From contig NZ_BBJC02000004.1 in the NCBI RefSeq assembly GCF_000739715.2, positions 226,831 through 290,830 of the forward strand: a DNA stretch of 64,000 nucleotides, in the 5' to 3' direction. Made by a program: the position numbers and the translations under genes. The notes under the pieces were generated by a model, which saw nothing but the letters and a program-made list of their open reading frames with translations, searched no databases and was not told the origin of the DNA. The first letter of the stretch is position 1. Every line of letters starts with the position of its first letter. This DNA comes from Falsirhodobacter sp. alg1 (GTDB lineage: Bacteria; Pseudomonadota; Alphaproteobacteria; Rhodobacterales; Rhodobacteraceae). Of the stretch, positions 10,370-19,825 are shown piece after piece.

Positions 10370-11101
10370 TCAGGCGCAGCAGGCGGTCTGTTCGGGCCAG
10401 CTTGCGATCTCGGCAGCTACCAGATGGTCCAGCCTGTTCAGGTTCCGGTCATGCAGGCCGAACTCGGCCATTTTGCGAACTGTATTGTGCAGATATTGCG
10501 CGCCCGATCCGCCATGGCCACAGGCGCGCGCCAACCGTCGGGCCTGCTCCTCGGGCGGGAGGGTGATGACCATATCGCCCTGCGGACCGGCCCAGAAGGT
10601 CAGCACATTCTCCAGCCCACGGTGTGACCGCGCCTTTACCCAGCGGATGTTGGAGACCATCTCCTTTGCCACCAGCTCCCGACGGAGCAGTGCATCCAGC
10701 GCCTCTGCCTCATGGCCCTTCGCAATATCCATTATCAGCCCCGTGGCAGAGCCGCCCTTGGCCAGAGCCATCATCAGACCCGGCTGTTCGGGCGTTCCAC
10801 GCCACTGGCGGATATCCAGACAGAATGAGCGGTGCCAGCCATGAGCCACAGCCTTGCGCACATCCCCCACTTCGAAGTTGGGGTTCCAGATCAGGGAACC
10901 ATAGGCGAAAATCGGGATGGGCCCGAGATGTGCCTTGATGATGTCATGCGCCAGCGCGGCGTAATCATCATCGGTCAACGGGGTCCACTCCGGGTTGGGT
11001 CCGGGATCGGTCACTACGCGCAAAGTGCGTTCAACCAGGGTGTCGGTCAGCGAAAGGCGGGGGAATGTCTTGCGGGGCATATGCGGTAGATGGGACCGCA
11101 T
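10370..11101 (-). CDS. Gamma-glutamylcyclotransferase, ChaC-like
   Basis: A ChaC-family protein of about 243 residues (236 if the internal ATG at 11080 is used). The diagnostic glycine-rich motif FAYGSLIWNP and the downstream FEVGD are present, followed by the conserved histidine-rich core (GWHRSFCLDIRQWRGTPEQPGLMMAL). ChaC proteins cleave glutathione to 5-oxoproline and Cys-Gly. The C terminus reads GSGAQYLHNTVRKMAEFGLHD, also typical. No good ribosome-binding site marks either start. It lies 18 bp downstream of parE on the same strand. The activity is from family knowledge. Confidence 0.87.
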   Translation of the reverse strand: MRSHLPHMPRKTFPRLSLTDTLVERTLRVVTDPGPNPEWTPLTDDDYAALAHDIIKAHLGPIPIFAYGSLIWNPNFEVGDVRKAVAHGWHRSFCLDIRQWRGTPEQPGLMMALAKGGSATGLIMDIAKGHEAEALDALLRRELVAKEMVSNIRWVKARSHRGLENVLTFWAGPQGDMVITLPPEEQARRLARACGHGGSGAQYLHNTVRKMAEFGLHDRNLNRLDHLVAAEIASWPEQTACCA

Positions 11102-11119
11102 ATGCCCGAAATCCAGAGG

Positions 11120-13075
11120 TTATACGTCCAGCTCTTCGACGAAACGGGCGTTTTCCTGAATGTACTGGAACCGGAGCTCCGGTTTCTTGCCCATCAAGCG
11201 TTCCACCAGATCCCCGGCTTCGCTGTCCTCGTCGATGGAAACGCGGATCAGCTTGCGGCTGGCAGGGTTCATCGTCGTATCCTTCAGGTCCTTGGCGTCC
11301 ATCTCGCCCAGCCCCTTGAAGCGCTGCACGTCGATCTTGCCTTTGCCCCCCAGCCCCTTTTTCAGCCATTTCTCCTTTTCGGCATCGTCCGCCACATACA
11401 TCCGCCGTGCGCCCTGCGTCAGGCGGTACAGCGGCGGGCAGGCCAGATACAGATGACCCTTGTCGATCAGGGGCCGCATCTGCGTGAAGAAGAACGTCAT
11501 CAACAGGGAGGCGATATGCGCGCCGTCCACATCGGCATCGGTCATGATGATGATCTTGTCATAGCGCAGATCATCAAGGTTGAACCGCGATCCCATCCCG
11601 ACGCCCAGCGCCTCGCAGATATCGCGGATCTCGGCATTGTCGTTCAGCTTGCCTGATGCGGCGCCCAATACGTTCAGGATCTTGCCCTTGAGCGGCAGCA
11701 GCGCCTGTGTTTCCCGGGATCTGGCACCTTTGGCCGACCCACCGGCCGAGTCCCCCTCGACGATGAACAGTTCGGTGTTGGAGCGGTTCTTGGCGGTGCA
11801 ATCCGTCAGCTTTCCGGGCAGGCGCAGCTTTTTCGTGGCCGATTTTCGCTGCGTTTCCTTTTCCGCACGGCGGCGCAGACGTTCCTCGGCGCGCAGAACC
11901 AGAAAATCGAGAATGGCACCCGCTGCCTTGGTGTCCGAGGCCAGCCATGTATCGAAATGGTCCCGTACCGAGGATTCAACCCAGCGCACGGCCTCGTCCG
12001 AGGATAGGCGATCCTTCGTCTGGCCGACAAACGACGGTTCGCGAATGAAAATGGAAATCAGGGCGCATCCGCCCGTCAGCATATCCTCACGCGTGATGTC
12101 CGATGCCTTGCGGTTCTTCACCCGCTCGCCATAGGCCTTCACACCTTTGAGGATGGCAGCCCAGAACCCCTGTTCGTGGGTGCCGCCTTCGGGCGTCGGC
12201 ACGGTATTGCAGTAGGAATGTATCGACCCATCCCGCGAGGGCGTCCAGTTTATGGCCCATTCGATCCGGCCGGGAACATTGAACTTGTCCTGAAAACTGA
12301 CAGTCCCTGCAAAGGGCTTGTCCGAATAGGTCGTCACGCCCGCGAGGTTTTCGTTCAGGAAATCCGCAAGCCCGTTCGGGTACTGGAAGGTGGCTTCACG
12401 CGCGGTTTCCCCGTCGTCGATCGCGGTTTTCCACCGGATCTCCACCCCCGAAAACAGATAGGCCTTGGAGCGGACCAGCTTGTACAGACGCGCGGGTTTT
12501 AGCAGCAGATGGCCGAAAATGACAGGGTCTGGGTGGAAGGTGACGGTCGTTCCCCGACGGTTCGGCGCAGGGCCGACCTTGGTGACGGGGCCTTGTGGCA
12601 CGCCGCGGGCAAATTCCTGGACATAAAGCTCGCGGTTGCGTGCAACCTCTACGCGCATCCGGTCCGACAGGGCGTTGACCACCGAAGAGCCGACGCCGTT
12701 CAGACCCCCCGAGGTGCTATATGCCTTGTTCGAGAATTTGCCGCCTGCATGCAGCGTGCACAGGATAACCTCCAACGCCGATTTATCCGGAAACTTCGGG
12801 TGCGGATCGACGGGGATGCCGCGCCCGTTGTCACGTACCGTCACCGAGTGGTCGGCGTGCAGCTCCACCTCGATGCGGTTTGCGTGGCCGGCAACGGCCT
12901 CATCCATGGCATTGTCCAGAACCTCGGCCACAAGGTGGTGCAGGGCGCGTTCATCGGTGCCACCGATATACATGCCCGGACGTTTGCGGACAGGCTCCAG
13001 CCCTTCCAGCACCTCGATAGAGGACGCGTCATAGGTCTCACCCACGGTGGAGGAGGACAGTAGATCGTCGGACAT
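11120..13075 (-). CDS. parE: DNA topoisomerase IV subunit B
   Basis: A 651-residue type IIA topoisomerase ATPase subunit. The GHKL ATP site is visible as EVLDNAMDEA near residue 51 and DNGRGIPVD at 82-90. The Toprim domain carries EGDSAGGSAKGARSRETQA and DADVDGAHI. LPGKLTDCTAKNRSNTELF before the Toprim EGD and the length under 660 residues favour ParE over GyrB (about 800 residues). With ParC it decatenates replicated chromosomes. A GST gene ends 73 bp upstream in the same orientation and a ChaC-like gene follows. Confidence 0.95.
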   Translation of the reverse strand: MSDDLLSSSTVGETYDASSIEVLEGLEPVRKRPGMYIGGTDERALHHLVAEVLDNAMDEAVAGHANRIEVELHADHSVTVRDNGRGIPVDPHPKFPDKSALEVILCTLHAGGKFSNKAYSTSGGLNGVGSSVVNALSDRMRVEVARNRELYVQEFARGVPQGPVTKVGPAPNRRGTTVTFHPDPVIFGHLLLKPARLYKLVRSKAYLFSGVEIRWKTAIDDGETAREATFQYPNGLADFLNENLAGVTTYSDKPFAGTVSFQDKFNVPGRIEWAINWTPSRDGSIHSYCNTVPTPEGGTHEQGFWAAILKGVKAYGERVKNRKASDITREDMLTGGCALISIFIREPSFVGQTKDRLSSDEAVRWVESSVRDHFDTWLASDTKAAGAILDFLVLRAEERLRRRAEKETQRKSATKKLRLPGKLTDCTAKNRSNTELFIVEGDSAGGSAKGARSRETQALLPLKGKILNVLGAASGKLNDNAEIRDICEALGVGMGSRFNLDDLRYDKIIIMTDADVDGAHIASLLMTFFFTQMRPLIDKGHLYLACPPLYRLTQGARRMYVADDAEKEKWLKKGLGGKGKIDVQRFKGLGEMDAKDLKDTTMNPASRKLIRVSIDEDSEAGDLVERLMGKKPELRFQYIQENARFVEELDV

Positions 13076-13116
13076 GGCGGGAACTCTTTTCTGATGGTCC
13101 GGCCATTAGACAGGCA

Positions 13117-13142
13117 ACAGGGCGGGGGGGCAACCCGCCCCG
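13117..13142 (-). terminator. Possible weak terminator after the glutathione transferase gene
   Basis: A GC-only hairpin: GGGCGGG at 13120-13126 pairs with CCCGCCC at 13134-13140 around a 7-nt loop. On the minus strand it follows the transferase stop codon and precedes parE. There is no proper T-run, so it may only be a partial terminator or stabilising hairpin. Confidence 0.35.
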
Positions 13143-13148
13143 AGATGG

Positions 13149-13808
13149 TCAGGCGGGTTCCTGTGCGACCTTTGCCATCATCGCGCCATGGGCCGGACGG
13201 GCCTGGCAGCGCTTCAGCCATGAATCCAGCGCCGGATACTGTGCAATCAGCGCGGAATGCGATTGGGCATAGCGCAGGCATTCGGCAACATTCAGGTCGG
13301 CCACAGTAAAGCGTTCGCCGACCAGCCATTGGTGGGCAGCGGTGTACTTGTCCAACCGTGCCAGCGGGCGGCGGAGTTTTTCGGTTGCGGCCGCAATCGT
13401 TGCCTGACCTTCGGGGGTGTCCTGTCTGCCCTGACGGATCGTATAGAGGATTTCCAGCCCGGCAGCTTCCAGCCCCGTAGCCGCAAACAACGACCATTGT
13501 TCGATCAGCGCCTGTTCCTGCGGGGTTTGCGGCCCAAGCGGCCCGCCGTATTTGCGGGCGATATGCTGGGTAATGCCCAAGGATTCCGTCAGGATCAGGC
13601 CGTCATCCTCCATGACCGGAATCTGGCCCATCGGATTGAGCGTCAGAAACTCTTCCGATGCCGTGTTGAACGCCGCATCCGCCTGCAGCGGGTCATCCAG
13701 CCGGTAGCTCTGGATGACGGGGACATGGTGGAAATCCATTCCGATTTCGCCCAGCAGCCACAAGGGGCGCGTGGCGCGTGACCGGTAGACACCATAGATC
13801 GTCAGCAT
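13149..13808 (-). CDS. Glutathione S-transferase family protein
   Basis: A 219-residue protein with the thioredoxin-like N-terminal GST domain (MLTIYGVYRSRATRPLWLLG, then GQIPVMEDDGLILTESLGI, the cis-Pro and glutathione gamma-Glu binding segment) and an all-helical C-terminal domain containing FTVADLNVAECL. The second residue-rich loop S-R-A-T-R suggests a Ser/Cys-type active site, but the substrate is unknown. The start is supported by AAGGAG about 7 nt upstream. It is divergent from the MATE gene. Confidence 0.88.
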   Translation of the reverse strand: MLTIYGVYRSRATRPLWLLGEIGMDFHHVPVIQSYRLDDPLQADAAFNTASEEFLTLNPMGQIPVMEDDGLILTESLGITQHIARKYGGPLGPQTPQEQALIEQWSLFAATGLEAAGLEILYTIRQGRQDTPEGQATIAAATEKLRRPLARLDKYTAAHQWLVGERFTVADLNVAECLRYAQSHSALIAQYPALDSWLKRCQARPAHGAMMAKVAQEPA

Positions 13809-13942
13809 AGGGTAACTCCTTGTAAGCAGTCAGATCAGCATGTTTCCGACCGTTCCGAAAGGGTGTGCCGCAACGGCGCGCAACGAAGCCGGTTCACATT
13901 GCGGCAATCTTGCCCCCATAAGACGGGGTAAGAGGTGCCTGT

Positions 13943-15286
13943 ATGTCATTGACCGTTCCACAACATCTACGCGCTACGCTCATTCTCGGACTGCCGCTGA
14001 TCGGCAGCAATATGGCGCAGATGCTCCTGCATATCACCGACTCGGTCATGATGGGCCGATACGGCGTGACCGAATTCGCGGCAGTGGTGCTTGGCACCTC
14101 CACGTTTTTCGTGACGTTCATCCTTGGGGGCGGCTTCGGGCAGGCCGTCATGCCGATGGTCGCCTCGGCGCTGGGCCGCGGGGATGAGGTGCAGGTGCGC
14201 CGCGATGCGCGGATGGGGCTGTGGCTGTCCATTCTTTACGGTGTGCTGGTCTATCCGGTGTTCTGGTTCTCCGGTGCCCTGTTTCTGGCGCTGGGCCAGC
14301 AGCCCGAGGTTGCGGCATTGACGCAGCAGTTCCTGCGGATCGCGGGGTTGGGCATGGTGCCAGCCCTCGTGGTGGTGGCCATGCGCAGCTATCTGTCGGC
14401 ACTGGACCGGACCCAGGTTGTGTTGTGGAGTACGATCGCGGCTGTCCTGGTGAATATCGCCATCGGCCTGCCGCTGATCTTCGGGTTGTTCGGCCTGCCG
14501 GAAATGGGGGTGCGCGGGGCGGCGATATCGAGCGTTGCCGTACAGACCCTGAACATGACGGTTCTGGCGGTCTATGCGGCGCGCCTGCCGGAATTGCGGC
14601 GGTTCCACCTGTTCCAGCGGTTCTGGCGGCCGGATTGGGCGGCGTTCAAGCAAGTGGCCCTGCTGGGGGCGCCCATCGGCGCCACAGGCTTTGCCGAGGC
14701 CGGCATGTTCCAGGCCACCGCCGTCATGATGGGCTGGATCGGCACGATCGAACTGGCGGCTCATGGTATCGCACTGGAGGTGGCCGCAATGTCCTACATG
14801 ATCCATCTCGGTGTCTCCAGTGCGGCGACGGTGCGTGTAGCGCGATATCAGGGGATGGGGGATCTGCCCAATCTGCACAGGGCGGCCAAGGTGGCCATAG
14901 GCCTGTCGGTGGTCGTGGGCTGCGCCGTCGTCGTCATCTATCTGAGCCTGCCGCAATTCATCATCTCGTTGTTTCTGAGCGAGGCCAATCCGGCCACATC
15001 GCAGATCATCGCCTATGGCACGGGGCTACTGGCGCTGGCCGCGCTGTTCCAGTTCGGGGATGCAATGCAGGCGGTGGCGATCGGTCTGTTGCGGGGGATG
15101 CGTGATACGCGGGTGCCGATGCTGCTGGCCGTCATCAGCTATTGGGCGATCGGGCTGCCAGCGGGGTACATCCTTGCGTTTCCCTTGGGCCTCGGGGGGC
15201 ATGGGCTGTGGTTGGGGCTGGCCTTCGGGCTGGCGGTGGCGGCGGCCCTGATGATGACCCGCTTCTGGCGGCGCGTGCCGCGCTGA
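13943..15286 (+). CDS. MATE family multidrug/Na+ efflux transporter
   Basis: A 447-residue protein with about twelve hydrophobic segments in the two-repeat MATE arrangement. The N-terminal region TLILGLPLIGSNMAQMLLHI followed by DSVMMGRYG matches the NorM-like group, and the second half repeats the pattern (LGAPIGATGFAEAGMFQ). These inner-membrane antiporters expel cationic drugs or metabolites using Na+ or H+. AGAGGT about 7 nt upstream supports the start. rpiA begins 68 bp downstream on the same strand. Confidence 0.93.
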   Translation: MSLTVPQHLRATLILGLPLIGSNMAQMLLHITDSVMMGRYGVTEFAAVVLGTSTFFVTFILGGGFGQAVMPMVASALGRGDEVQVRRDARMGLWLSILYGVLVYPVFWFSGALFLALGQQPEVAALTQQFLRIAGLGMVPALVVVAMRSYLSALDRTQVVLWSTIAAVLVNIAIGLPLIFGLFGLPEMGVRGAAISSVAVQTLNMTVLAVYAARLPELRRFHLFQRFWRPDWAAFKQVALLGAPIGATGFAEAGMFQATAVMMGWIGTIELAAHGIALEVAAMSYMIHLGVSSAATVRVARYQGMGDLPNLHRAAKVAIGLSVVVGCAVVVIYLSLPQFIISLFLSEANPATSQIIAYGTGLLALAALFQFGDAMQAVAIGLLRGMRDTRVPMLLAVISYWAIGLPAGYILAFPLGLGGHGLWLGLAFGLAVAAALMMTRFWRRVPR

Positions 15287-15354
15287 TTGTGCCTTGGGCG
15301 GTGTTTGCCTATAACCGGGGCATGACACCATTCCCGTATGCGCCAGAGGTTCTG

Positions 15355-16143
15355 ATGCCGAGCGATCTTTCCCCCATCGAAAAGGCGAAGTTCACCGCCG
15401 CCCGCCACGCCGCCGGATTGATACAGGACGGAATGAAGGTGGGCCTTGGAACAGGTTCCACTGCCGCCTGGCTGGTCCGGTGTCTGGCCGAACGCGTGCG
15501 CGATGAAAAGCTGCAGATCACCAGTGTCGCCACATCCACCCGCACGGCAGAGCTGGCCCGCAGCCTCGGGCTGACGGTCAGCACGCTGGATGAGGTGATG
15601 CGTCTGGATCTAACCATTGATGGCGCGGATGAATTCGACGGAAATCTTGGCCTGATCAAGGGCGGCGGCGCGGCGCTGCTGCAGGAAAAGATCGTGGCCA
15701 CCGCATCGGACCGGATGGTGGTGATCGCCGATGCGGCCAAGCATGTGGCAACGCTAGGGGCCTTTCCCTTGCCGGTTGAGGTTATCCCCTTCGGCTGGCG
15801 CGCTACGTCCCGTCTGGTCGAGGAGGTTCTGGCCGGGCAGGACGTGCTGGGCCATGAGGTCGTCCTGCGGATGGCGGGCGACGTGCCCTTGCGTACGGAT
15901 GAGAACAATTACATCCTCGACCTCCATCTCAAACGGATCGGAAATCCGCAGTCTCTGGCGCTGGCGCTGAACCAGATTGCCGGCGTGGTGGAAAACGGCC
16001 TGTTCCTGAACATCTGCGATACGGTTGTGGTGGGGCATCCCGATGGCCGTGTCGAGGTGACCGAGCATGGCAGCCCTGCACGGCAGGTGGCGCAGATCGA
16101 TCTGGCCACCACATCGAATATCTTTTCCGATCTGGGAGACTGA
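15355..16143 (+). CDS. rpiA: Ribose-5-phosphate isomerase A
   Basis: A 262-residue RpiA interconverting ribose-5-phosphate and ribulose-5-phosphate in the pentose phosphate pathway. Signature segments are VGLGTGSTAAWLV (phosphate binding), DLTIDGADEFD (catalytic Asp pair) and IKGGGAALLQEKI (catalytic Glu/Lys). The frame is open upstream into the MATE gene, but AGAGGT 7 nt before the ATG at 15355 and the family N terminus decide the start. gor begins 3 nt after its stop, so the NADPH-generating and NADPH-using steps are co-transcribed. Confidence 0.96.
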   Translation: MPSDLSPIEKAKFTAARHAAGLIQDGMKVGLGTGSTAAWLVRCLAERVRDEKLQITSVATSTRTAELARSLGLTVSTLDEVMRLDLTIDGADEFDGNLGLIKGGGAALLQEKIVATASDRMVVIADAAKHVATLGAFPLPVEVIPFGWRATSRLVEEVLAGQDVLGHEVVLRMAGDVPLRTDENNYILDLHLKRIGNPQSLALALNQIAGVVENGLFLNICDTVVVGHPDGRVEVTEHGSPARQVAQIDLATTSNIFSDLGD

Positions 16144-16146
16144 GCC

Positions 16147-17505
16147 ATGCCCTTCGATTATGATCTGTTCGTCATCGGTGGCGGTTCGGGCGGCGTGCGG
16201 GCGGCACGGGTTGCGGCCGGCGATCACGGGGCAAAGGTTGCCCTTGCCGAAGAATACCGGATGGGGGGCACCTGTGTCATCAGGGGCTGCGTGCCGAAAA
16301 AGCTGATGGTTTTCGCCAGCGAATACGGCGAGATGGCCAAGGATGCACAGGCCTATGGCTGGGATATGGACGTGCGCGGCTTTGACTGGCAGCGTTTCCA
16401 TGCCGGGCTTGCGGCCGAGCTGGACCGTTTGGAAGGTGCCTATCGCAACACGTTGAAGAATGCAGGCGTGACCACCTATGACCAGCGTGCCACCGTGGTG
16501 GACCCGCATACGGTGGCGCTGGCCGATGGCACCCGGATCACGGCCAAGCATATCCTGATCGCGGTAGGGGGGCGGCCGTTCGTGCCGACCTTTGAAGGAT
16601 CGGACCTTGCCATCACCTCGAATGAAATCTTCCATATGCCGCAGTTGCCGAAAAAGGCGCTGATCGTGGGCGGTGGATATATCGCGTCGGAATTTGCCTG
16701 CATCCTGAACGGATTGGGCGTGGATACGCACCAGTATTACCGCGGCGGACAGATCCTGCGCGGCTTTGACGAAGAGTGTCGTAACCATATTGCCAGCCAG
16801 ATGCAGGCCGATGGCGTATCGATCCGCTGCGGCACCGATATCGTGAAGCTGGTACGCGAAGGCGATGCCATCGTGGCCCATGCCACCGACGGTTCTGCCG
16901 AAAGGTTCGATCTGGTGATGTATGCGACGGGCCGCGTGCCCAATACCGACGGGTTGGGGCTGGAGAATGCCGGTGTCCGTCTGGGCCAAAAATCCGAAAT
17001 CACGGTGGATGACTACAGCCAAAGCTCGGTTCCGTCGATCTTTGCCGTGGGCGATGTGACAGACCGCATTTCCCTGACGCCGGTCGCGATCCGTGAGGGG
17101 CATGCCTTTGCGGATACGGTGTTCGGCGGGCAGAAACGGACTGCGGATTGGGATCTTGTCCCTTCGGCGGTTTTCACCCAGCCGGAGTTCGGCACCGTGG
17201 GCCTGTCGGAAGAGGCGGCGGCGCAGAACGGACCGATCGAGGTCTATACCGCCGCGTTCCGCCCGATGCAGACCCTGTTTGCCGGGCGGCAGAATCGGGT
17301 GCTGATGAAGCTGGTGGTCTGTGCCGGAACCCGTGTGGTTCTGGGCTGTCATATCGTCGCACCCCATGCGGGTGAAATGATCCAGCTTGCAGGCATCGCA
17401 ATCAAGATGGGCGCGACAAAAGAGGACTTTGACCGCACCGTAGCGGTGCATCCATCCATGTCCGAAGAACTGGTCACACTAAGAAAACCTGTCCGTAAAA
17501 CTTGA
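16147..17505 (+). CDS. gor: Glutathione-disulfide reductase
   Basis: A 452-residue class I flavoprotein disulfide reductase that regenerates GSH with NADPH. The FAD site is GGGSGG at residues 11-16, the redox disulfide C43/C48 lies in GGTCVIRGCVPKK, the NADPH fold in VGGGYIASEFACIL, and the catalytic His/Glu in VHPSMSEEL near the C terminus. The GCVPKK context distinguishes Gor from lipoamide dehydrogenase and mercuric reductase. It is 3 bp downstream of rpiA. Confidence 0.95.
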   Translation: MPFDYDLFVIGGGSGGVRAARVAAGDHGAKVALAEEYRMGGTCVIRGCVPKKLMVFASEYGEMAKDAQAYGWDMDVRGFDWQRFHAGLAAELDRLEGAYRNTLKNAGVTTYDQRATVVDPHTVALADGTRITAKHILIAVGGRPFVPTFEGSDLAITSNEIFHMPQLPKKALIVGGGYIASEFACILNGLGVDTHQYYRGGQILRGFDEECRNHIASQMQADGVSIRCGTDIVKLVREGDAIVAHATDGSAERFDLVMYATGRVPNTDGLGLENAGVRLGQKSEITVDDYSQSSVPSIFAVGDVTDRISLTPVAIREGHAFADTVFGGQKRTADWDLVPSAVFTQPEFGTVGLSEEAAAQNGPIEVYTAAFRPMQTLFAGRQNRVLMKLVVCAGTRVVLGCHIVAPHAGEMIQLAGIAIKMGATKEDFDRTVAVHPSMSEELVTLRKPVRKT

Positions 17506-17560
17506 TTTCACGGGCTGAATGGCCAATTTGGCCAGAGTTTCAAAGAGGGAAGACACATCA

Positions 17561-18700
17561 ATGTCGAATGGCGGGCCGTGGGGCGGCGGAGGCGGCGGTG
17601 GACAGGATCCACAGGATAACCGCAATGACGGGCGTAAACCCGAAGCCGGCGGGCGGTCCGATATCGACGATCTGATGCGTAAGGGGCAGGACCAGCTTCG
17701 GGTCATTCTGGGCGGCAAGAAAACCGGATCGGGCGGTCCGCGCGGGCCTGTGGGTTCGGGTGGCGGCACGGGCGGTATTCCGCCCCGCCTGATCGGGCTG
17801 GGGGCTGTTGCGGCGTTGGTGGTGATGTGGGGCTTTGCCTCCATCTATACCGTCCGGCCCGAGCAGCGTTCGGTTCAGCTGTTTCTTGGCGAATTCTCCG
17901 AGATCGGCCAGCCGGGTCTGAACTTCGCGCCATGGCCGCTGGTCACGCACGAGATCGTGGAAGTAACGGGAGAGCGGACGACCGATATCGGTATGGGCTC
18001 TTCGGGTGAAAACGACACGGGCCTGATGCTGACGCAGGATCAGAATATCGTGGACATCGGTTTCCAGGTTGTCTGGAATGTGGCCGATCCGGCCGAGTTC
18101 CTGTTCAATCTGGAAGATCCGAGCGAAACGATCCGTGCCGTTGCCGAAAGTGCGATGCGCGACATTATTGCCCGTTCCAACCTCTCGCCCATTCTGAACC
18201 GTGATCGTGGTGCGATCGCGAACGAATTGCTGGGCGCGGTACAGGGAACGCTGGATACCTATAGCGCAGGCATCCAGATTATCCGTATCAACTTCGAACG
18301 GGCCGATCCCCCGGGTGAGGTTATCGACAGCTTCCGCCAGGTACAGGCCGCGCAGCAAGAGCGTGTCCGGCTGGAGAATGAGGCCGAGGCCTATCGCAAC
18401 CGCGTGACTGCGGGTGCGCGTGGTGAGGCGGCACGTGTGCTGGAGGGGGCCGAAGGCTTCCGTGCGCAGGCTGTGAACACCGCCGAGGGTGAGGCCAGCG
18501 GCTTCAACTCGGTCTATGACCAATACATCAATGCCCCGGATATCACCCGTGAGCGGATGTATCTGGAAATGATGGAGCAGGTACTGGGTAAGATGAACAC
18601 CACGATCCTTGACGGTGTGACAGGGGAAGGTGGGGTCGTACCCTATCTGCCGCTGAACGAGCTGAACCGTGGATCGGCGACGACGGGAGGAGGAAACTGA
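17561..18700 (+). CDS. hflK: HflK, SPFH-domain regulator of FtsH
   Basis: A 379-residue membrane-anchored SPFH protein. It has a Gly-rich, disordered N terminus (SNGGPWGGGGGGGQD), one transmembrane segment near residues 80-100 (LIGLGAVAALVVMWGFASIY), the SPFH/band-7 domain, and a coiled-coil region rich in Ala/Glu/Arg. With HflC it forms a large complex around FtsH and modulates membrane-protein degradation. The ATG at 17561 fits the family N terminus better than one 14 codons upstream. The stop overlaps the hflC ATG by 1 nt. Confidence 0.95.
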   Translation: MSNGGPWGGGGGGGQDPQDNRNDGRKPEAGGRSDIDDLMRKGQDQLRVILGGKKTGSGGPRGPVGSGGGTGGIPPRLIGLGAVAALVVMWGFASIYTVRPEQRSVQLFLGEFSEIGQPGLNFAPWPLVTHEIVEVTGERTTDIGMGSSGENDTGLMLTQDQNIVDIGFQVVWNVADPAEFLFNLEDPSETIRAVAESAMRDIIARSNLSPILNRDRGAIANELLGAVQGTLDTYSAGIQIIRINFERADPPGEVIDSFRQVQAAQQERVRLENEAEAYRNRVTAGARGEAARVLEGAEGFRAQAVNTAEGEASGFNSVYDQYINAPDITRERMYLEMMEQVLGKMNTTILDGVTGEGGVVPYLPLNELNRGSATTGGGN

Positions 18701-19635
18701 TGGGACGTTCAATCTATCTTCTTCCCGCTGTGATCCTGATCGCGGCACTTGGCCTGCTGTCTGTCTACATCGTGGATGAACGGGAAAAGGCGCTGGTCCT
18801 GCAGTTCGGCCAGGTAAAGGCCGTGCGTGAGGAGCCGGGCATCGGCTTCAAGATTCCCTTCATTCAGGAGGTGGTCCGCTACGACGGGCGTATCCTGGGG
18901 CTGCAGACGCGCCCGCTGGAGGTTACGCCCCTGGATGACCGCCGGGTGATCGTGGATGCCTTTGCCCGCTGGCGCATCGTCGATCTGGTAGAGTTCCGTG
19001 AAAGCGTCGGTAATGCCGGTATTCCTGCGGCACAATCGCGGCTGGACCGGATCATGACCGCAGCCATCCGTCAGGTGCTGGGCGGGGTCAATTCCGACCG
19101 CGTCCTGTCGGAGGATCGTATTCCGCTGATGGTGCAGATCCGCGATATTGCCCGCCAGCAGGCCGCCAGCCTCGGGATCGAGGTGATCGATGTGCGTCTG
19201 ACACGGACCGACCTGCCGCAGCAGAACCTTTCGGCCACCTATGCCCGTATGCGTGCCGAGCGTGAGCGTGAGGCTGCCGACGAGATTGCCCGCGGAAACG
19301 AGGCCGCGCAACGCATCCGGGCTGCCGCTGACCGTGAGGTGATCGAGGTGACGTCCAAGGCAAACAGCCAGGGCGCTGTGATCCGCGGTCAGGCCAATGC
19401 CGAACGGAACCGTATTCTGGCCGAAGCCTATGGCCGCGATGCCGAGTTCTTCGCCTTTACCCGGTCGTTGGAAGCATATCGCACCGCATTGGCCCGCGAA
19501 GGCAGCTCTATCGTGATGACACCGGACAGTGCGTTTTTCCGCTATCTGGACCTGCCGCAGTTGCCCGGCCTGAACGGTCAGGCCCCGGCGGCCCCGGCAC
19601 AGCCACCCACGCAGCAACCTGCACCGCAGCAATGA
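18700..19635 (+). CDS. hflC: HflC, SPFH-domain partner of HflK
   Basis: A 311-residue SPFH protein with an N-terminal membrane anchor (IYLLPAVILIAALGLLSVYIV), the band-7 domain (DEREKALVLQFGQVKAV onward), a charged coiled-coil (ARMRAEREREAADEIARGNE), and a proline/glutamine-rich C-terminal tail (QAPAAPAQPPTQQPAPQQ). It pairs with HflK, with which it is translationally coupled (TGATG). A strong terminator follows 6 nt after the stop, closing the hflKC unit before the DegP gene. Confidence 0.95.
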   Translation: MGRSIYLLPAVILIAALGLLSVYIVDEREKALVLQFGQVKAVREEPGIGFKIPFIQEVVRYDGRILGLQTRPLEVTPLDDRRVIVDAFARWRIVDLVEFRESVGNAGIPAAQSRLDRIMTAAIRQVLGGVNSDRVLSEDRIPLMVQIRDIARQQAASLGIEVIDVRLTRTDLPQQNLSATYARMRAEREREAADEIARGNEAAQRIRAAADREVIEVTSKANSQGAVIRGQANAERNRILAEAYGRDAEFFAFTRSLEAYRTALAREGSSIVMTPDSAFFRYLDLPQLPGLNGQAPAAPAQPPTQQPAPQQ

Positions 19636-19641
19636 TGAACT

Positions 19642-19668
19642 GGCCGCCTTCGGGCGGCCTTTTCTTTT
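19642..19668 (+). terminator. Rho-independent terminator after hflC
   Basis: GGCCGCC-TTCG-GGCGGCC hairpin followed by TTTTCTTTT. Both the stable tetraloop and the T-run are textbook. It separates hflKC from the protease gene downstream. Confidence 0.9.
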
Positions 19669-19825
19669 ACAGACGCCCTTTTGCACGTTACAATCTTTCA
19701 CACCCAAGTGACGCATCGCGACGGCAGTTTGCATTGTATGAAACCCAACCTAGCTGCCATGTCTAAGGCGCAAAGACCCGGCGTGCTGTCGGGCCGCGTT
19801 ACGATAACGAAGAAGGAGTTTCGGG

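Noticed and set aside
11120-13075. Calling this gene gyrB
   Set aside because: Length of 651 residues and LPGKLTDCTAKN before the Toprim motif match ParE.
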